A DNA stretch of 64,000 bases. It comes from Marsupella aquatica. Lineage: Eukaryota; Marchantiophyta. The stretch's first letter is position 1. Each line of letters starts with the position of its first letter. The notes under the pieces are model-generated. The model had not been told where the DNA came from. It searched no databases and saw only the letters and a program-made list of their open reading frames with translations. A program made the position numbers and the translations under genes. Positions 1 through 12,806 of the stretch are shown here, piece after piece. Location: positions 4,650,001 through 4,714,000 of the forward strand of contig OZ316892.1 of assembly GCA_973895155.1 (NCBI GenBank), given 5' to 3'.

Positions 1-2694
1 TTGTGAGGTTGGTCTTGGTCACCAAAGCCATACAAATCCCCATTTGGTAGAATTGAAACAGAGCATGCGGCCCACCCTTCCCACCCAACTCCATACCTTG
101 GGTATGATCCATTATGCCCTCTGTAATCTTCCAGCATCAACTTTCAGCGACGTGCATCACCATCACTAGCATGTCCAAGCAAAGGGCCTACCATAGCTCT
201 ACAATATTCATCCCAAAAAGCCTTTAACTGGACCCAATGCTCTCGTACCCAAGAAGCTGTGAACTTATTACAAGTTGGAAACTGTGCACACACAGCCAGT
301 TTAGGTAAGGACTCATGCAGAGGATTCACAATCACAACTTGGGCATACATGCACTTGGGGCATTGTTCAAATGTACTTACAATTTTATCATGAATACCCC
401 TCATCACCTTCACCAACAAGAATTTCCAAACCATAGGAGCATACATGCTGCTCTGAAGGTCCGCAAAAACCAATGAGAGTATCATACTTTGCCTCCCACC
501 TGAGACACAGACATGCAATTTTTCAATATCACACCAATTCAAGCCAAGTGCTATTTTTAAAGTCACTAAAACAACAATTGGAGAAAATAATGTAGGGTTC
601 CAATTACCTAGGGCGTTCCTTGATCCTTGTTTCATCCTCAGCAAAGATAACAGGCACATCCCCCTCAATGCCCAATGAGTGCTTTGCAGCAGACAAGACT
701 CTAGCAATCTCCTTAAAGGTTTCCTAGTCCGTAACCCGGTTCGAAAAGGCGTGAGTTTTGCTCTATCACATTTTAGGGTCACAAGGCTAGGGGCTGTCAA
801 GTTTCGTGGAAAACAATGAGCAACTTGATAGCCCCCAAATTGGAACATAGCCTGCTCTAGTCCTGTTACTGTAATGATTACCTTTTGGCTTCCTGCCTAA
901 ATTGCGAGCTACATCCTTCAAGAAATCCCACAAACCCTCCTTACCACCAAATGCACCATTCCTTTGTCCATTCAAAATACTCCTAAGAAACAATCTCAAA
1001 TCCTTCCTGTCTGCTACAACTCCTAACAACTCCTCTAGTTTTCTTTTCCTGGTGCATGCTCAAGGCACATACTTTTTGAGCCTGCGAAGCTAACAACCAA
1101 TGCTCTTTTCGTCGCACAGAGTTCAGCTTGTGCACTTGATCTCTTAACTCTGGGTTGGTCAAATAATCCAATCGTATACCACCAGCAGTGGTTTGGCTCC
1201 CTCTGTGGACTATTGCTTCCGCTTCCCTGTGCACCCATCCGCGAAAATCATCTTCTAGTGTTATACAATCACATTCACTACAAGTTAGGTTTTCAAATCC
1301 TCCTCCATTCTGTGATAACCTGAAGCAACCCTTGTGTCTAAAATAGTCTGCTATACTCACAACACAGTCTCTACTTGGATGGAAAACATCCAAGCAACAA
1401 CTTGGCTCACAATGCCATGTAATACCCCCAGACTGATCATCCAAAATGCTGGAAATATCATAAGATATACCCTTCCATAACACTCGAGGCTCACCTCTCT
1501 CTACCCATAATCCCCAGCAAAGCAAACTCAGACCAAGATCAACAGATTCACACACACCTGAACCTGAACTGCTGCCTGTTCGGGACCCATCATCTTTAAA
1601 GAACTTCAAAATCCCGCTTTGACCAGGATATAGGTCCCTAGAATCAGTCCTCTTTGGCCTGCCCCTCTTCCCAGACCTCAAGGCAAGCATTCTTGTGTCA
1701 TGCCTAGTCTCCAATGCATCCAAGTGATCTCGACTCACTAAGTGTGTCCTCAAATTGGGCTCCAAGGTAAACTTCTTGGGGGACAAGTCAGTGTGAAGCA
1801 TTCCACAGACATTACAACAAACCTTAAACAGGAAAGACCTGTTTGCATACTCAGGAGTACTGGGATCAGGAACAATAGAGAATAGTTTGCCATCATCCCC
1901 AAGCTCCGCATTCAATCGCTGAACTATCGAGTCAACACCTACTTTGATGGCATCTGCATGATCATATTCTGGCTTCTCAGAAATGTCTGCTGCCTGAACC
2001 AAAGTAGAAGGAATGCCCCTTCTTCGACAATAGTTATCCTTGTGCTTATTCCATGTGACCAAGTGTTTGGTCTTAAAATTACTAAAGCAATTGGAGATGG
2101 ATTTAGGGTTCTGAGAGTTGTCTGCATTGCCATAAGTTTCCCTACATTCAAGACACTAGCTCCAGATGCCCTCGAACATCTGTCCCCTCATCCCAGGTAC
2201 GAATTCTCCAATTGTGATCACTATAACCCTTCTTATGTACCCATTTCTCTAACCTCATCCACTCATCTTTCCATAGCTTTGATGGGACATCTCCCATCAA
2301 TTGTGACTCAAAAGAAGCCTTTACAGGGGAGGGTGCTGGTGCTGTTGGCCCCAGTTGTGGTGTCCCAACGTTTGGACCCAATGATGCTGGAGTGCAAGGA
2401 TGACAGGGCAGTGGTGGGATCCTCCCACCATCTCCCAAGTTCTTGTTGTATAACAATAACTCTTCCATCTAGCTCAGACAGATCAATTAATTTCTCATGT
2501 ACAAGTTTCACTCGACCAGGAAGTCTCTCATCCCAAAAATCAAAGTCAAAGTCTAGAGTAGAGCCAATACGAGCCCTAAAATCATGTAATGTGTGTTTTT
2601 CTTTGAAGGACAAAACACAGAATGGTAAATCAGCCTTGTCATCCCCAAGTTTGCGTATTAATTTATCAGAGTTAGGTTTAGGGGCAGCTGCCAT
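1..2694 (-). pseudogene. Decayed transposase-like gene (RNase H-type family with GHASDGD motif), runs off left edge
   Basis: Seen: coding-like stretches on the minus strand start at an ATG at 2694 and continue to position 1, but in shifting frames. The first ~85 residues are a compact uncharacterised domain. A proline-rich stretch follows with a frame change near 2,330-2,470. Then come two C2H2/BED-like zinc clusters (CLEC...H; CNVCG...H...H near 1,800), a second frame change near 1,040 and another near 733. The 3' part contains IFAEDETRI (about 640), a GT donor at ~621, VNPLHESLPKL, PTCNKF and GHASDGDARR. The last is followed by an in-frame TGA at 146-144; the frame then continues as KLMLEDY and GFGDQDQPH. 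From memory, the motif set matches a family of transposon-type proteins seen in seed-free plants and invertebrates; function as transposase is inferred. The TGA sits where relatives have Arg, so CGA to TGA is likely. Frameshifts and stop make it a relic. Confidence 0.6.
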
Positions 2695-3194
2695 TGCAAT
2701 ACAAAGCTAGAACATGCATAGCACCATTGCTTTTGGAGTCAATAAGAAAAAGACCTGCACTGTAAATACATTTGGAATGATTAGACACAATGCAAACCCA
2801 TTAGGATGTTTACAAGATACTGAGAGCATACACATTCTCATGTACTAGACAATGCTAGCATACATTGAACAAGGGAAGTGCAATATAGGTCAAAACACTT
2901 TATAATGATTGCCTTTATACATCCAAAATGTCTTAAGTGATAATCATGGTATACCGTACCAAATGTTGCACAAATGATCTTTCGACAAAAATATAGTTTG
3001 CTTCTCCTTTCCTAAGAATTCCTGATGTTTAGTGCTTCTGCTGATCAAAATGCAGCACTATTAGTGACCATAATTATAGCAAAATGTCAGCACTAATAAA
3101 AGTGGGTACTACCATGATGCAGCTGAAGTAGTTTCCTCAAGTACTGATACCCCACTAAGACTTCTAAACCAGAGGTTCAAGTTCATTATTGAGA
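2695..3194. other. Noncoding spacer
   Basis: AT-rich stretch between two minus-strand relics. It may hold promoter sequence of the downstream minus-strand gene. No repeat, RNA gene or convincing reading frame was seen. Confidence 0.4.
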
Positions 3195-4630
3195 TCACTG
3201 GATCCATGAAATGTGGTATCTAATTGGAGTGTTGAGGTGTGGATCAATAGGATGACGGGGGCAGTAAAACATTTGTCGTTGTTGTCCATGTGCTTCATGG
3301 TCCCAGATCTCCCTATCATAAGCAAACCCTTTGCTTTTGATCATGGAGAGACAATCTGTATGCCAGGCTTTAGGACATCGTAGACATTGTACCATGTCTT
3401 GACCATCTCACCCTCAAGACTCTAATAACACATGTGTCACACATGTGTGTAGTGGGCAGGACTTTGCATCAACTACCAAACACCGAAAGCAATAAAATCG
3501 AACACAAAAATGATCAGGGCATTTCCACACAATTTCAGGTGATGGCCCCACAATCCCGCCCACAATGCGGCACCCATACCACATGGCTTGATCCTTGTTA
3601 CAATTTGGGCAAAACCATGGCTTCCCTCCATGATGTACAGGAAGGACTACACAAGGGCAGGAATCGTCGGGGGCTTCATCGCCAAACACATAATGAAATT
3701 GCCTGTGACATGGTCCATCGCAGATTACCAGCTTCCCACCATGCTCACAAATTGCACAAACATGAGGTCTGGTTTGTAGAATCTCTTGCTCAGAGAATAA
3801 CGGAATACGCAATACCTCTTCTGAAGAGGCTCCTCCATCCACGGACTGTGTTGCTTTCTTTATGTTTGAAGTCCTTGTCGGCATGGTTGTAATAACTGTA
3901 CTGATCACAAAGCACATCACATGTTAGAGTGACCTATATGATAGTGGGCAATCCATAGACAAAGAAAAGGTTAATCATAGTCCTGAGTTGGAGAAATTGA
4001 CAATTGAAGTAGTTACAAACCTACCTCCAATGCTCTGCAAACCTCCCTCCCAACCAATATTCACTAAGAATGAATAGATGAAGTCAACTAAATAGTGCAA
4101 CCTGGACACCCACCAACCAAGAAATACATAAATCAATGCAAGCTTGGCAATTTTTGCCACATAATGGGAACACAAATTGTTTTCATATATCATGGATGGT
4201 ACAGTTGTAGCCTTGCAAACAAAGGCCTAGTGATGAACAATGCATCCATTGCCTATACCTCAGCTTTATCTGGAAAACTATGTGGGACTACAATTATATC
4301 AAGCTCAGTTATATCTGGAATACTATCAGGGACTACAATATCAAGTGTATCCGGGATGACAATCTTGCGTAAAAGACATTCATTTTGAGGCCAAATGGTT
4401 GGCCTTATACAAGAGCACTTCCAGCGGTGTGTGACAACTTTGCCGTTCTTTGCCATGTATGTCCTAGTAACAAGTCTTCCACGCATTTTCAAGCAAAAGC
4501 AATGGAACCATTCAAAATTGCCATTGCCAACCCTGCACTTGACACAGGATTCACACTAGCAGCATTCGTCTGGATGCTGCAAAAGGAGCTTCTCACAATT
4601 CTCCTCTAGGGTAATCTTCAATATAGCCAT
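3195..4630 (-). pseudogene. Truncated PHD-finger chromatin-type protein, EDM2-like PHD region
   Basis: Seen: ATG at 4630 opens an exon with a Cys-rich module (CESCVKC, WFHCFC, KWKCSC-like spacing), ending at a probable GT donor near 4,258 after PDKAE. A second exon (about 3,905-3,195) carries VCAICEHGGKLVICDGPCHR, then PWFCPNC, FYCFRC and, after two stops, MVQCLRCPKAWH, YCPRHPIDP and TPIRYHI. The order of extended PHD fingers ending in a D-P-x-L-x-TP-x-R-x-HI motif is that of plant EDM2, a chromatin regulator of transposons and resistance genes; that relationship is inferred. Three in-frame stops break it: TAG at 4558-4556 and TGA at 3416-3414 and 3410-3408. All are explained by C to T (CAG or CGA originals). 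The rest of an EDM2-length protein is absent. The exon 1 to exon 2 splice could not be joined in frame with certainty. Confidence 0.6.
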
Positions 4631-5639
4631 GACACTATTTTTTGTAAATGATGAATGTAACAATGTCTACGGTCAGTAACAATGTCTACAAGTAATCAGA
4701 ATGGGGCAACACCTCAACTGCCTCTGCGCTCGACAGACCTAAAGAATCTCACAACATCTCCAGGCACCACACTTCAAAAAGAGTTTGATCCGCCCAACAG
4801 CTCAACATCAACTCTAGTGTTCAATAGAAGAAATATTGCCCACATGTCAAAATTAACTTCATGGACTACATTAGAATTCCCCTACTACATTTGAAGCTAA
4901 ATAAACTTCTGCTCGAGACTAGAAATGGTTGAAGTCATGGATGGAAATGACATACCTGAAATTCAATACCACCACAGGTCCCGTACTATACCTCAACTCA
5001 ACATTAGGTTGCAGCAGCATAAAGATAGGTGCTCCTCAACAGCCCCTTGCTTTGCCTGTACCCCTGCAACTACCTAAGGGTGAACTGAATCATTCAATAA
5101 GAACTATCCAGCAGCAAGTTCTAGTCAAAATTTCCCAACATGAACACACTTTTGCACAGAGATGTGTGACCTAGTCCTTACAAAATTGATAGCTAAGCAA
5201 AACAAGTTTTGATGTAGTGTCCAGAGCCTGGTCCAGACTAGTAAGCATGCAATTAATGTTGCAAACATGTTCGAGTCCCCTAAGTCATACTTGATTTCAC
5301 TTTGAGGTGTAAAAAATGAGACACTTTTATTAGCCCTCAGCAACTCAACAGCAGTCCAACAGCCATAGGAGCCTGAAAACAAAGCAAGTTTTGGTTTTAG
5401 CCTCGGTTCCAATAAGCAATGAATAAAAAATGAATCACTCAGTTTGCAATGATGCCCCATAGTAGAACAAGAGTTGTCAATCCTATTCCACTATGAGCTA
5501 GAACTATTGCTCACTTGAAGACTAAGCTCCGGAGCGAGTTCTAAAAATGAGCGTACCTGAACGTAGTTGAAATCTCCCTGGAAATTGTCTCAGCTGATTT
5601 TCTGATTTCCAGAGGCAGCCCAATGTTTCTCCCTACAGC
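4631..5639. other. No firm gene; possible upstream exon traces on the minus strand
   Basis: Minus-strand stretches around 4,700-4,890 and 4,970-5,040 read for 20-30 codons in a plausible manner (for example FMLLQPNVELRYSTGPVV before a GT donor). They contain stops and could be worn 5' exons of the PHD relic. Nothing else is recognisable. Confidence 0.25.
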
Positions 5640-6900
5640 GCAGCCCACCTCTCAACCTCATCGTAGCCCAACAACTGAAAACGCAACTGAAAGCACAACG
5701 TCAATCAATGGCATCTAGCTACAGCACAACATTGATCAACAACAACATTGTTGTGAGAGCTCACTAGAGCTTGATCATAACTCCTTTACAATAAGCCGGT
5801 TCATAGCACTTCATCTTGATCAGCACACAGCGAGTAGCACAAACAAAGCAAGCAACTTCCTCTCAACTAAGCCTGCAATTTTGGGACACAGTTGCCATAG
5901 AAACCTGCATAGAAAGCACAATATATTGTCAAAGCAAGCAATGCAGCTTAGCGCAGCTCAGCTCTAGCTTGGATTGCAGCCCAGCTCAACCAGATTGCAG
6001 CACAACTCTGAACTCGACCGCAACCCACCTCGTAGCGCAAAGTACCAGGTCAAGTAATGTAGCTCAACGTAGCAACATAGCTCAACAAGGGAAGCTCAGT
6101 CTCTCACCAATAGCTCTAAATCGTAGCAGTTCAGCAGCAGCCTCAATCGCAGCACTAGCCTCAATTGCAGCAACAGTCCAACAACAGCCTCAATCGCAAC
6201 AGCAGTCCAACAACACTTGATTGCAGCAGCAGCGTACGTAGCTCAGCTCTCAACCGGATTGCAGGCAATGCAACTCACGGATTGCAACACAATGCAGCCC
6301 AGCTCAGGTCACAGCCTAGTAACCAGATTGCAGCCCAACTCCCAACCTGATCGCAGCCCACCTTGTAGCCCACCTTGCAGCCCAACTTCAACTGATCGAA
6401 AGCACTTCATCTCAATCAGCAAAAAGTGAGAAGCACAAACAAAGCAAGCAACTTACTTCCTCTTGACTAAGCCTACAATTTGGAACATGACTTCAATCCA
6501 TAGAAAGCCTGATTGTCAAAGCAAGAAATGAAGAGCACTCGGGCCATACCAGAGTTGATAGAGCAACACTCCGTTTGAGCAAGCAGCGCAACACTTGCAA
6601 CCCTCACAGAAGAGCACTCTGACCCTAGCTTGCCTCCCTCACAGCGCAACACTCACCTCCTTTGCAGCGCAACACTTCCCTTGATCATAGTGCAGCACTC
6701 ACCTCCGTCGCCTCCCTTGTAGCGCCTCCCTCGTAACGCCTCCCTCGCCTCCCTCACAACACAACTTTTGCCTCCCTTGTAGCGCCTCCCTTACAGCACA
6801 ACTTTCGCCTCCCTCGTAGCGCCTTCCTCGCCTCCCTCACAACACAACTTTCACCTCCCTCGCAATCCTCACAAAGCAATAGCTCCCGGCAATAGTGCAG
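5640..6900. repeat. Low-complexity CAG/CAAC- and CCTCCCTCG-rich tract
   Basis: From 5,640 to about 6,400 the DNA is dominated by AGCAGC, CAACAACAG and TCGCAGCCCA-like words. From about 6,590 to 6,870 it becomes a degenerate tandem of CCTCCCTCGCAGCGCAACACT-like units. Open frames here are short and repetitive and look like by-products. Confidence 0.6.
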
Positions 6901-7725
6901 GAGTGGAACACTCAGCACTCACCATCATCGGCTCCACTCATGTATATATATACCCCATCCAAAATTCTTGCCACCTCAAATATGTGGACTACCCAATTGA
7001 GTAGCCCCTAATTTGAAATGAGTGCCACATGGCCCAATCCCATAGTGACACGTGTATACTCTTTTTTCTTGTAGCATATTACCCTATCTTTCCTCAACCC
7101 ATTCCATGGACATGGACCCCCCCCAAAAAAAATCCTATCATTCTTTAAAGTGTGTTTATGAATAAATTGGACCCTATACTTTCTTGCACGTGATGTGCTA
7201 TTTTCGCCAAGTGAGACCCCCGAGGTCTAAGCAAGTTGCTAATTGATGGGAAACATGGGCCTGTCAATTCATGACATGAATTATTGAAAAATATAGGACG
7301 CAATTCAATGAGGTGAAGCAGGGCAAAGAATGCTTCCTTTTCCATCCTGCAAATTTGCCTAAAGTTGCCAGCACAAGGAGGATATGCATGGTCGAGGAGT
7401 TGGGGATTTCCCCACCTGACTTGGTGAATCAGTGTACCATAACAAAGAAGTGGGGATTCCGGACATCTTAGGGAATTTGGTTGAAAATACCCATGCTTTC
7501 CCATACATAACGAGGGATTTGATACTTCTAGCAGTTCGACATTTCCCTGGGGTAATTTGCCTATGTGTCCCACAGGCGTGACATTTGGGGCGTTTCCCAT
7601 AATATACCCAACTACAGAAGGGTTTAGCGCCTCCGCATTTCCCCACATTTGCGTGTTTATTTGTATAAGCCGGAGGCAGTTGGCATAATCCAGGTCCTTG
7701 GATGGTTGCGCTCTCCGCAACATCC
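6901..7725. other. Spacer ahead of the satellite
   Basis: Holds an AT-rich part with a C/A homopolymer at about 7,119-7,137 and a worn lead-in to the satellite (GGGGATTTCCCC and GGGTAATTTGCC words from 7,400 on). No gene is supported. Confidence 0.35.
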
Positions 7726-8660
7726 GTGTGCATATTACCCGCATACCGTGGGGTATCACTGGGGTATTTGGGATGTCAGCGTCCAATTGCCGCTCTCCAA
7801 GTGGCTTCGCTGAGGTGTGCAGGATGATAGTCATCTCCACCATCTAATTTTGCTGTGGTAAAGTGGGGATTCCGTGTGCATATTACCCGCATACCCGTGG
7901 GGTATCTCTGGGGTATTTGGGATGTCAGCGTCCAATTGCCACTCTCCAAGTGGCTTCGTTGAGGTGTGCAGGATGATATTCATCTCCACCATCCAATTTT
8001 GCTGTGGTAAAGTGGGGATTCCGTGTGCATATTACCCGCATACCGTGGGGTATCTCTGGGGTATTTGGGTTGTCAGCGTCCAATTGCCGCTCTCCAAGTG
8101 GCTTCGCTGGCAGCCCGGCCTGGAGGTGCGCAGGATGATATGCATCTCCACCATCCAATTTTGCTGTGGCTAAGTGGGGATTCCGTGTGCATATTACCCG
8201 CATACATTAGTGTATCTCTGGGGTATTTGGGTTGTCAGCGTCCAATGGCCGCTCTCCAGGTGGCCTCGCTGGCAGCCCTGGAGGTGTGCAGGATGATATG
8301 CATCTCCACCATCCAAATTTCCTTTTGTAAAGTGGGGGTTCTGTGTGCACATTACCCGCATACCCTGGGGTATCGATGGGGTATTTGGTATGCCACTTCC
8401 AATTGCCACTCTCCAGGTGGCTTCGCTAACAGCCCTGGAGGTTTGCAGGATGATATGCATCTTCACCGTCTAGATTTCCTATGTCGAAGCGGGGATTACT
8501 TGTGCATTTTACCTGCATACCGTGGGGTATTTGTAGGGTATTTTTGATTCCAGGCTTCTTGCTGCGTCAAATTGCATCCGCATCGTCAAATTCCAGGATA
8601 ATGTGCATCCGCATCGTCCAAATTGCCTACGATGAAGTGGGGATTCACGATGTAACGCCT
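7726..8660. repeat. ~150-160 bp tandem satellite with GGGGTATTT core
   Basis: Six head-to-tail units. The landmark GTGTGCATATTACCCGCAT (or a variant) starts at 7726, 7874, 8023, 8185, 8343 and about 8500, so the period is 148-162 bp. Each unit also has GTGGGGTATCTCTGGGGTAT, CCAATTGCCGCTCTCCA, GGATGATATGCATCTCCACC and a GTGGGGATTC junction. Divergence increases to the right. The GGGTATTT word recurs inside introns of other genes in the window. Confidence 0.85.
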
Positions 8661-8948
8661 ATGTATTGTGGGGTATTGGGGGATCCTCACGTATTACCAA
8701 TGGGGTATTAAAAATGTCTGGCGTCCCAAGATGAATTGCATCGAAAACCATCCAGTCATATTGCCAATGAATACCATGAAATGTCGATGGGTATCGTGAA
8801 TGTAAGGTTCTTTATTGGGCCCAGCTTACGCAAATCAAATTTCTAATATGGTTTTGAATCATTTCCTCATAGCGTTGTAAATAAGATCATAGTGAGTTAA
8901 GTAGCATTCATTTGTACATTAGAAACTAAGTACGTTAGCAACTCCCAT

Positions 8949-8989
8949 CTCTCTCTCTCTCTCTATATATATGTATATATATATATATG
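8949..8989. repeat. CT/AT microsatellite
   Basis: A run of CT dinucleotides passing into AT dinucleotides with one GT interruption. Confidence 0.9.
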
Positions 8990-9206
8990 TGAAACACGAA
9001 GCAAGTAGTGGTGGCCCTTGGTCAATATATAATGCAATCATATTCATAACCTGTCTAGCTTGTGCCGTTCATAGAGCGATGCAGGTATGCTATCTATGTA
9101 GTGAGTACTATACCTCTTCCCCGGCTTTCTTCATAGCATTTTCAGGGAAGATCCTTTGCTGGCCATTGGCATTTAAAGCCGGAAGATGTGTAACGATCAC
9201 TACATT

Positions 9207-12200
9207 CTACTCTACAATCCACCTGGCCACCATGTCCAATAACTCTGATGCATTCTTCTGAGCGTGTTTGGTGAATGGCTTGGCGGTAGTCTTTGACTGC
9301 TTGTTTGTATCTGCTACAAACGTGCGCAATTTGGCCTCCACTTTGCAGGTCTTCATCAAACCCATGGCTCTCATGCACAATACTAGTTTGGCGTCTTTGG
9401 TGAGCTTTTCAAAATTCTGCAAAAGTTACAGTCTTTGGTGAGCTTTTTAAAATATGGTAGTACACCAATGACAAGCTATAAATGATTATTTACAAAATCG
9501 TGCAAAACTTCTCAGTATATGCTTACTATATTGGAGTCTCCAGAAGCCTGGGACTTGTTACTTCTCGTCGACCGGGTTCCTTGAGCACACAAAACTTCTT
9601 CCTGGTTTGCCTGTACATATATAATGACCACATAATGAGACCACAAGAGTACGTTCCACACATACAATTTCTGTCTACACATTGTACACAATGATCGCTG
9701 CAACCTAATAAAGACTGCTGGCTTACAATGGATGGAAATAAGAAATCATACCATGTTTTTACCGGTCAACAACCGTTCCCTTGCATCCTCTTGTACCTTT
9801 GTTGAAATAGCTCTAAATGAAGGTACGTTTTCTTTGCCTGGGTTCGGACCCTTGCCTCTTCGTGCTCTACTCAATGGTTGATTTAGGTCCCGAATGCTTG
9901 CAAGGACTCCACCTTGTTCCTTCTCGGTCTTAACCTGCCATGCATATGTGGATGTGCAAATCATTGTATATATTGGTGAACCTAGGCTCAAAGTAGAATG
10001 AATTGCAAAGTCATATACATCACTTACAATAGAACTTTTAGGCCATTATAATAATTGCAATATACAAAACTTATACATACAATGATATATGATATATACC
10101 TTGGACAGTAGCGGGTTGTTTCCCCCTACAGGACTGCTCTCAATCTTTTGTCTTTTTACCTGAAAAATAAGTATAAAGAAAACTCGGTGTCTTAATTATA
10201 ATTACGTACGTATGATATATAAGAACGCAACTAGGATGACAAAATACTCGTACCTCCGGTTCCGGTTGATCGTTAGGCCTTATATTAGTGTCTTCATCAT
10301 CCTCGTCAGATTCAATGTAAAGTTGGGTGGATGTAGTGAAGCAATCAACTTGCAAGTTGATAGTTGATGTTGACGATGTTTTCTCCTGGCTGCATGTAGT
10401 GGTATCCAGTACTTCAGTATCCTCGCTTGGCTCTCCATCGCTGGACCTGACCGCATCATCTGCTTTGCTTTCCTCTCTATGCTCTACTTCCGCCCCTCCC
10501 TCTGCATCTTCTTCATGGCCAGCTAATGCCAACACTCGCTTCTTCGGTTTTGAAAGAGGGTTTTCCTCAACGTCAGGCATCTCCGGTAACCCCGCTCCAT
10601 TGGAGGCCTTTCCTGAGACAGCAGAACCCTCAGGAGAGGGACCTATCTCCGGTAACCCCGCTCTCTTGGAGGTCTTTCCTGAAACAACAGAACCCTGAGG
10701 AGAGGGACCTGAATACGATTGGCATACTTTATGAGCCAGATTGGGACTCGTGGAACAATATGCTCTCCGAACAAAAATGGACATGTCCTGCAATATGTAC
10801 ATGCACATCAATAGTGACGGTGCATGAGTGCCAGGGAATCTTGCAATATAAATATATTGTAGAAAACCAGATTCATTCAACATCTCTACCTCTCGATACA
10901 TATCGATTGGGCAACATGAAAAAACCTGTAGAACCCGGAGAAGCAGATTCATTCCGATGCAATGAACCTAGGGTTGGTAAATGCATATATTTATATATGT
11001 ATATGGCACCATACTTACTGGTTTTAAGTGCCCAAACTGTACCATCTGCAGACCCTTTGAAGGTGTCATTGCTGGCACCCAGTAAGGCGCCAGCAATGAC
11101 GGATTACCATCAGACAAGGCCTTCATGAACTTAATCTTCCACCATCTCACTTTCTTAATAACATGGACGCTCTCTGGTATTCCATGACCAACGACCTCTC
11201 CACTGTACTGCCCCCTATACCTTACAGACTTATCGGCGTCTCTCATTTGCAGTTCTACCAAGGTCACCTTGAATGCATACGCACGAAGTTCCACAAAAAT
11301 CTCTGGGTATGATTGTCCATGTCCAATGGCAATCGCTTCATCTGCATCTGGTTCTACCTTCATATCTGCAAAATCAGTCGGCTCCTTTTTTTGGGCCGTA
11401 GGGATGGCACCTGCAATGAAATTCAGTGCAAGTACTTGAGGTTAATTCCAGGGTATTTCCAGGTTATTTCCAAGTTGCGAAAGATAGAACACAGTTCATT
11501 GCCAAAATCAATGGCACTGCGCTAACTAATGAATGGGAATCTGTCAGTACGTACCTTTCTTGATTTTTGCATTTGCTTTCCTCCATTCATGCTTTCTGTT
11601 CTTGACGACCTCAAATAGGAAGCTTTCTGGCCAAGGCATCTCATGTTTAGATCTGGTTTCTGGACACTCAAATTTGAGAGGTGAAAGTTTGTGCATTCTA
11701 CTCTGAACATACAATCGACAATTCTCTTTTGTCTTTGTGTCAGACTTGAAATCTGCACTGAGGTATTCGTATATCTCCTTGTCGGCGGCGAAATTCGCAA
11801 ACCAATTCCTCACCGTTATGTAATTTGCCTTGTGAGCTTGGTGCGCTTCTACATGCTTAGAAGCCAGAATGGATCGTCCTCCAGATTTGTTGGTCACATT
11901 GAAGATGTCCTCTGCCGAAGGATAGAACTGTGCACAGCAGCGTCGAAACACACATCAGCGTGTATTCAATGAAACAAAAAAACTACCATTGAGCACTACA
12001 TTAGATGCCTTCGCGTGATTATCAGAAGAGGTCCTTGCCGTGGTCGCAATGGATTTCAATAGGCTAATTTAATGTCACGGGAGACAAACAACTTACTTGA
12101 TGATGCTTGGTAGAACCAATCATAGACGTCTCTCTCTCCGGCGCATCAGGAGTGCGGGTATTTTCAGCAGGCCTAATAGACTTGTGCTCTTCTTCACCAG

Positions 12201-12537
12201 AGCTCTCCTTTCAATTTGTATCACGTTCAGATAGTGTCTTCATTGGCGGCAACGGTGATGGCTGCAGCGGTGATGGCTGTAGTTGTGATGGTTGTGTGAC
12301 TCCGGTATTGCTGCTCCCATTGCATTCATTCACCCATCTCCTCAACTTCTTCCTGTGCACCCATGTCTTCATCCCCACACTATCAAAGAAAAGTTGCCAA
12401 TCATCCCCATCCATACAGAAGAAGCTTTCCCCAGTAAAATCCAACTCCTCAATTTTGGAAGTGTACATTGTCGATTCTAAACATCGATCAATGTTTTCAC
12501 ACAATTCCTTACACGTAAGCCTGCTCCATTCATGCAT
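9207..12537 (-). CDS. Eight-exon gene of unknown function, SAM-like N-terminus; one in-frame TGA
   Basis: Seen: exons 12537-12097, 11927-11555, 11410-11019, 10787-10254, 10159-10100, 9934-9752, 9610-9527 and 9416-9207 all have GT/AG borders and join in one frame, giving about 757 codons. Residues 1-60 (LTCKELCENIDRC ... RKKLRRWVNE) resemble a small helical SAM-type fold; this is a weak call. The middle (FYPSAEDIFNVTNK..., then GEVVGHGIPESVHVIKK) is not recognised. Exon 4 is acidic and holds a tandem GPSPxGSxVSGKxSxxAGLPE duplication. Exon 5 has a basic KRQK stretch, a possible nuclear signal. The last exon is helical and faintly like a TFIIS/LEDGF N-terminal bundle. Oddity: TGA at 12213-12211 inside exon 1, between DTN and KESSGEEEH, with the frame continuing to a perfect donor. 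CGA to TGA is likely, so this copy may be a recent pseudogene. Intron 2 near 11,445 holds the GGGTATTTCC motif. Confidence 0.6.
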
Positions 12538-12698
12538 TGCAACTCTGTTTCAATCAACATCGATCAAGTGTAGGAAACTCTGAAGATCGACTTCACTCCA
12601 GGCGTACGCGTAGCAGAAATAGTGAAATACAGAGGGGGACTTAAAACGAAAAGGGAGTATTACACCAAGCGCACTCACTGCCTCTCTCGTTCATCGTT

Positions 12699-12806
12699 CG
12701 TTTGAATCGCCCGCCCGCGTGTGTTGAAGGTAAAGGCTACGGGTTCATAGTCCGTTTGAATCGCCCGCCCGCGCGTGTTCGAGGTAAAGGCTGCAAGGCA
12801 AGTAGT
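12699..12806. repeat. 54 bp tandem duplication, GC-rich
   Basis: CGTTTGAATCGCCCGCCCGC followed by GTGTTGAAGGTAAAGGCT-like sequence occurs twice with a 54 bp period, just upstream of the minus-strand gene that starts at 12537. CpG density is high, unlike the surroundings, so it may belong to that gene's promoter. Confidence 0.75.

Noticed and set aside
5125-5460. Minus-strand 111-residue frame
   Set aside because: No domain, start codon context or splice support; likely chance in AT-rich DNA.
7874-8547. Open frames of 90-170 residues across the satellite
   Set aside because: Repeat-derived frames (LPAYRGVSLGYLG-type) present on both strands.
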